A model generated the notes under the pieces. The model was given only the letters and a program-made list of their open reading frames with translations. It was not told the DNA's origin and made no database searches. From Mycobacterium gordonae (lineage in GTDB: Bacteria > Actinomycetota > Actinomycetes > Mycobacteriales > Mycobacteriaceae), in NCBI RefSeq assembly GCF_001417955.2, contig NZ_LKTM01000339.1, positions 124,001-188,000 of the forward strand: DNA of 64,000 nucleotides, in the 5' to 3' direction. Position 1 is the first letter of the stretch. Each line of letters opens with the position of its first letter. This document shows positions 60,623 through 64,000 of this stretch, piece after piece. Both the position numbers and the translations under genes were made by a program.

Positions 60623-60668
60623 ACGCTAACACCGCGCCGGGACGCGGCGTAGGGACCTAGGACCCCGC
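60623..60668 (-). promoter_or_regulatory. DosR box and leaderless promoter of the Rv2627c-like gene
   Basis: The 20-mer 60649-60668 (GGGACCTAGGACCCC core) matches 13 of 20 DosR-consensus positions. On the minus strand TAGCGT occupies 60628-60623, with its first base 30.5 nt from the box centre, and it ends 6 nt before the ATG. The transcript should be leaderless. Confidence 0.65.
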
Positions 60669-60739
60669 CCAGGCGAGCGAAAGTCCTTGACCTGCATAGC
60701 AGATGTCCGGCGCCTGAGTGAGGACGGATGACCAGGCCG

Positions 60740-60785
60740 GAAAGGACTTAAGTCACTCGCGCCCCCGGTGCCGGCGTCGTAGCGT
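60740..60785 (+). promoter_or_regulatory. DosR box and -10 of the fadD gene
   Basis: The core GACTTAAGTC (60745-60754) is a perfect palindrome within AGGACTTAAGTCAC. The 20-mer 60740-60759 matches 12 of 20 positions, with the flanks unlike consensus. TAGCGT at 60780-60785 is the -10, 30.5 nt from the box centre. The leader to ATG 60817 is short (about 25 nt). Confidence 0.65.
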
Positions 60786-60816
60786 CGAAAGACGGTATTC
60801 GGCCCGGAAAGCACGG

Positions 60817-62682
60817 ATGAGCGCCATGAACACACCGCTAGCCTCACTGGAGAGGCCGGACCTCAGCAAGATCGAGCGGCGCGCCCCGTCGGTCGCACAC
60901 CTGTTCCGCAACCGCGTCGCCGCCACCCCGCACGCCGAGGCCTTTCGCTACCCACGCGACCACGGGTGGGAGAGCGTGACGTGGGAGCAGGTCGGCGACC
61001 GGGTAAAGAACATCGCCGCAGGGCTGATCGCGCTGGGCATCGCCCCGGAAGATCGCGTCGCGCTCGCCTCCTCGACACGCTATGAGTGGGTGCTCGTCGA
61101 TTTCGCGGTGATGTGTGCGGGTGCGGCCACCACCACCGTGTATCCGACGACGAACGCCAGCGATGTGGCATACATCGTTGCCAACTCGGGCAGCCGCGTC
61201 GTGGTCGCCGAAAACCAGGGGCAGGTCGACAAACTGCTCGAACATCGCAATGAGCTGCCGGCCGTGAGCAACGTCGTGATCATCGACGGCGACGGCGACG
61301 GCGACTGGGTCCTGACCCTCGACGAACTGGAGCGGCGGGGCGGCCGATTACTGGCCGACTCCCCCGACGCCGTCGACGCCAGGATCGCGGACGTGGGCCC
61401 CGACCGGCTCGCCAGCCTGATCTACACCTCGGGAACCACCGGACGGCCCAAGGGTGTGCGGCTGACACACGAGGCCTGGACCTACACCGCCGCGGCCATC
61501 GACGCGTTGAATGTGCTTGGCCCAGAGGATCTCAACTTCCTGTGGTTGCCGTTGGCGCACTCGTTCGGCAAGGTGATGCTGGCACTGCCGCTACAGATCG
61601 GCTTCCCGACCGCCATCGACGGCAGAGTCGAGCGGATCGTGGACAACCTCGCCGCCGTGCGCCCCACCGTGATGGGTGCGGCGCCCCGCATCTTCGAGAA
61701 GGCGCATGCCCGCATCGTCAGTATGGTCGGCGAGCAGGGCGGCTTGAAGAAGAAGATCTTCGACTGGGCCATCGCGGTCGGGTTGAAGGTGTCCGAAACC
61801 AGGCAAGCGGGCGAAAAGCCCTCGTGGGCATCCTCACTGGCGTACCGACTGGCGGATCGCCTGGTGTTCTCCACGATCCGGGAGCGGTTCGGCGGCCGGG
61901 TGCGGTTCTTCGTCTCCGCCGCCGCAAAACTGGATCGCAACGTCGCCCAGTGGTTCGACGCGGTCGGCATCGTGGTTCTCGAGGGCTACGGCCTGACCGA
62001 GACGGCGGCGGCCTCATTCATCAACCGGCCCAACGCTTACCGGTTCGGAACGGTCGGCTGGCCCTTCCCGGCCACCGAGGTGAAGATCGCCGACGACGGC
62101 GAGATCCTGCTCCGGGGACCGGGAGTGATGACGTCATACCACGATCTGCCGGACGCAACCGCCGAGGCACTCGACGATGAGGGCTGGTTCCGCACCGGTG
62201 ACATCGGTGAGATCGACCCTGATGGATTCCTGCGCATCACGGACCGCAAGAAGGACATGTTCAAAACCTCGCAGGGCAAGTATGTGGCGCCCTCAGCGAT
62301 CGAAGTTCGGTTCAAGGGCCTATGCCCGTACGCGGGTGAACTCATCGTCATCGGAGAGGCCAAGCCGTACTGCGTGGCACTGGTGACGCTGGACGGTGAA
62401 GCGATCACCGACTGGGCCGCGAAGCAGGGCCTGTCCGGCATGTCCTTCGCGGAGATCGCGCGCGACGAGAAGACGCGCGACCTGATCGCGGGCTATATCG
62501 ACGAACTGAACTCGGAGCTCAATCGGTGGGAACAGATCAAGAAGTTCGCCATCCTCGACCGCGAACTGTCGATTGAAGCCGGCGATCTCACACCGAGCAT
62601 GAAGCTGCGTCGCAAGGTGGTCGTCGACAAGTTCGCCGAACGCCTCGCGGAACTCTACGAGCCGGTCACGGCAGGGACTTAA
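60817..62682 (+). CDS. Long-chain fatty acyl-CoA synthetase (FadD family)
   Basis: This 621-residue AMP-forming ligase activates fatty acids to acyl-CoA. The ATP/AMP motif is LIYTSGTTGRPKGVRLTHE, the A5-type motif EGYGLTETAAAS, and the C-terminal motifs are GWFRTGDIGEIDPDGFLRITDRKKDMFKTSQGKYV and MKLRRKVVVDKF. The length and the LHEAWTY-type region fit the FadD15/long-chain group rather than the shorter FAAL ligases. Start ATG 60817 (another ATG follows 9 nt later) lies behind a DosR box and TAGCGT. The stop codon TAA is inside the next DosR box. Acyl-CoA from it could feed the two WS/DGATs nearby. Confidence 0.9.
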   Translation: MSAMNTPLASLERPDLSKIERRAPSVAHLFRNRVAATPHAEAFRYPRDHGWESVTWEQVGDRVKNIAAGLIALGIAPEDRVALASSTRYEWVLVDFAVMCAGAATTTVYPTTNASDVAYIVANSGSRVVVAENQGQVDKLLEHRNELPAVSNVVIIDGDGDGDWVLTLDELERRGGRLLADSPDAVDARIADVGPDRLASLIYTSGTTGRPKGVRLTHEAWTYTAAAIDALNVLGPEDLNFLWLPLAHSFGKVMLALPLQIGFPTAIDGRVERIVDNLAAVRPTVMGAAPRIFEKAHARIVSMVGEQGGLKKKIFDWAIAVGLKVSETRQAGEKPSWASSLAYRLADRLVFSTIRERFGGRVRFFVSAAAKLDRNVAQWFDAVGIVVLEGYGLTETAAASFINRPNAYRFGTVGWPFPATEVKIADDGEILLRGPGVMTSYHDLPDATAEALDDEGWFRTGDIGEIDPDGFLRITDRKKDMFKTSQGKYVAPSAIEVRFKGLCPYAGELIVIGEAKPYCVALVTLDGEAITDWAAKQGLSGMSFAEIARDEKTRDLIAGYIDELNSELNRWEQIKKFAILDRELSIEAGDLTPSMKLRRKVVVDKFAERLAELYEPVTAGT

Positions 62683-62690
62683 GACCCCGA
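62671..62690 (+). promoter_or_regulatory. DosR box overlapping the fadD stop codon
   Basis: The sequence, core GGGACTTAAGACCCC, matches 15 of 20 DosR-consensus positions, one of the two best in the window. It contains the fadD stop codon (TAA 62680-62682). The likely target is the eRF1-like gene at 62798. A TAGCGT at 62741-62746 could be its -10, though the box is then about 60 nt from it, farther than the usual 30. Confidence 0.62.
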
Positions 62691-62797
62691 TCGGAGGGCT
62701 TACGACTCTGCCCCGACCGGTTCGCCTTTCATACCGTTCATAGCGTCGGCGGGTGAAACCGCCTCAGCCGCACCAGTAGCTAAGAAAAGGGGATCTC

Positions 62798-63931
62798 ATG
62801 CTCTCAGAACACCTCAGGTGGCTCACGAAAGCAGCAGGCCCGTTTGCCTCGGTGTATTTCGACGACTCCCACGACGCCGCCGACGCGGCCGGACAACTGG
62901 ACGCCAAATGGCGCGATATCCGCGCGCACCTCGAGAATCTGGGAGCCGCCGCGGGCATCCTCGAGCGGCTGGAGGAAGCGATTCTGCACCATCAGCCGGC
63001 CGTGGGACGACGCGGCCGGGCGGTCATCGTCACGCGGGCTCAGGTGCTCATCAACGAGCAACTGATCAGTCCTCCCCCGGCCCCGATAATCCGCCTCTCG
63101 GACTACCCGTACGTCCTGCCGTTGATCGAACACGAAATGCGGCGACCGACGTACGTGTTCGCCGCGGTTGACCACACCGGCGCCGATGTGACCCTGTACA
63201 AGGGCCGCACGACGAGTTCGACGATCGTCGAGGGTTCCGGCTACCCGGTGCACAAACCCGCAACCGCCGGGTGGAACGGCTACGGCGACAAGCAGCACAC
63301 CACCGAGGAAGCCATCCGGATGAACTGCCGCGCGATCGCCGACCACCTGACTCATCTGGTCGACGAGGCGGACCCGGAGGTGGTGTTCCTCAGTGGCGAG
63401 GTTCGTTCCCGCGCCGACGTGCTGGCCGAATTACCGAAACGGGTGGCGGAGCGGGTGGCGCAACTACATGCCGAAGGGCACCGCGGTGATGTCAATTACG
63501 CGGAGATCTTCCGGCTGACCGCTCCCGAGTTCGCCCGGCGTCACGACTTGGAGATGGCCGAGATCGCCGAGCGGCTCGACGCCGAGATCGGCCGCGGCTC
63601 CGGGTTGGCGGCCGACGGTCTCGTCGCGGTCTGCGCGGCGCTGCGCGAAGGCGACGTCGAGACGTTGATCGTCGGCGACCTGGGCGATGCGACGGTAGTC
63701 ACCGGGGCGGCGCTGACCGCGGTGGCACCGGACGCCGACGCGCTCTCCGATTTCGGTGAACCGGTGGCGCGGGTCGCCAGGGCCGACGAGGCGCTGCCCT
63801 TCAGCGCTCTCGCCGTGGGCGCCAGGTTGGTTCAGGCGGACGACCGCCTCACACCCACCGACGGTGTCGCCGCCCTGCTGCGTTACGTCGCCACCGACCG
63901 GCTGGCCAGCACGTCCGATTCGCGACAGTGA
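62798..63931 (+). CDS. Rv2629-like, eRF1/Vms1-related protein
   Basis: This 377-residue protein matches the size and pattern of Rv2629 of the DosR regulon, a group related to the archaeo-eukaryotic release factor eRF1 (baeRF/Vms1-like). An N-terminal domain (about 1-140) is followed by a loop GYGDKQ at 161-166, set in KPATAGWNGYGDKQHTTEE. It stands where eRF1 carries its GGQ peptidyl-tRNA hydrolysis loop, and a long helix follows. The C-terminal part (about 190-377) has the L30e-like segment DGLVAVCAALREGDVETLIVGD. Ribosome-linked activity is inferred, not shown. ATG 62798 follows AAAAGGGG. It is preceded by a DosR box in the end of fadD. Confidence 0.88.
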   Translation: MLSEHLRWLTKAAGPFASVYFDDSHDAADAAGQLDAKWRDIRAHLENLGAAAGILERLEEAILHHQPAVGRRGRAVIVTRAQVLINEQLISPPPAPIIRLSDYPYVLPLIEHEMRRPTYVFAAVDHTGADVTLYKGRTTSSTIVEGSGYPVHKPATAGWNGYGDKQHTTEEAIRMNCRAIADHLTHLVDEADPEVVFLSGEVRSRADVLAELPKRVAERVAQLHAEGHRGDVNYAEIFRLTAPEFARRHDLEMAEIAERLDAEIGRGSGLAADGLVAVCAALREGDVETLIVGDLGDATVVTGAALTAVAPDADALSDFGEPVARVARADEALPFSALAVGARLVQADDRLTPTDGVAALLRYVATDRLASTSDSRQ

Positions 63932-63934
63932 CAT

Positions 63935-63956
63935 ACACGCCGCCGCGGCGGCGTGT
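63935..63956 (+). terminator. Perfect 22-nt GC-rich inverted repeat after the Rv2629-like gene
   Basis: A perfect inverted repeat, half-site ACACGCCGCCG, starts 3 nt after the stop codon at 63931. It would fold into a strong hairpin with a four-base loop. There is no U-run, as is common for mycobacterial terminators. The remaining 44 nt to the window edge show no gene. Confidence 0.6.
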
Positions 63957-64000
63957 CGCGTCGTGCGATTCACGCTCGGCGGGTGCTCAAGAGGGGAACG

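Noticed and set aside
1..64000. CRISPR arrays, insertion sequences, tRNA or rRNA genes
   Set aside because: I saw no regularly spaced repeats, transposase motifs, tRNA cloverleaf arms or rRNA sequence anywhere in the window on reading.

Overview
The window is high-GC DNA from a mycobacterium. The evidence is a DevR/DosR orthologue that is nearly collinear with the M. tuberculosis protein, an MbtH protein, an MmpL-type transporter, a PE-family N-terminus, many TAnnnT -10 elements placed 6-7 nt before start codons (leaderless transcripts), and several WS/DGAT-family acyltransferases. The PE protein fused to a catalytic domain hints at a slow-growing lineage, but the species cannot be fixed from the sequence.

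Layout. (1) 1-4.4 kb: the 5' end of a type III glutamine synthetase, a WS/DGAT acyltransferase, an amino-acid permease, a VIT1/CCC1-type metal transporter and a small flavin-binding PNPOx-like protein. (2) 4.4-32 kb, all on the minus strand: a nonribosomal peptide system. It reads mbtH, one 7109-residue NRPS, an ABC exporter and an MMPL-family transporter with gaps of 30, -7 and 21 nt, followed by a receptor Ser/Thr kinase. The NRPS order is T-C-A-T-C-A-T-E-C-A(N-MT)-T-E-C-A-T-C-A-T-R. It therefore activates five residues, epimerises residues 2 and 3, N-methylates residue 3, starts from an acyl or aminoacyl group loaded in trans and releases the product by reduction. A roughly 70-bp non-coding element is shared by the region upstream of mbtH and the region upstream of the kinase, which suggests common control. 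(3) 32-41 kb: an LLM-class oxidoreductase, GabD2-type succinate-semialdehyde dehydrogenase, exported proteins, a frameshifted PE-CBM2-CBM2-GH12 cellulase, an amber-interrupted small membrane protein (DUF4383-like), an SGNH esterase, a DHFR-like protein and an orphan ParA. (4) 41-45.7 kb: a WS/DGAT-like protein without its catalytic motif, a transglutaminase-like protein and small DUF proteins.

(5) 45.7-64 kb: a hypoxia/dormancy (DosR-type) island. It holds four universal stress proteins, the DevS heme sensor kinase, DevR, an M50/CBS site-2 protease, an SRPBCC protein, two WS/DGATs (one Tgs1-like), a HAD phosphatase fused to a P-loop ATPase, an alpha/beta hydrolase resembling Rv2627c, a FadD and an eRF1-like protein resembling Rv2629. 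Several starts are preceded by DosR-box-like palindromes. In four or five cases the box centre lies about 30.5 nt upstream of the first base of a TAGCGT-like -10, so the spacing supports the assignments.

The most novel object is the NRPS cluster. Its last adenylation domain has an acidic specificity pocket (Asp at positions 278 and 331, PheA numbering) next to a reductase, so the product may be a modified pentapeptide ending in a basic amino aldehyde or alcohol. This is an inference from hand-read motifs. No database search was possible.
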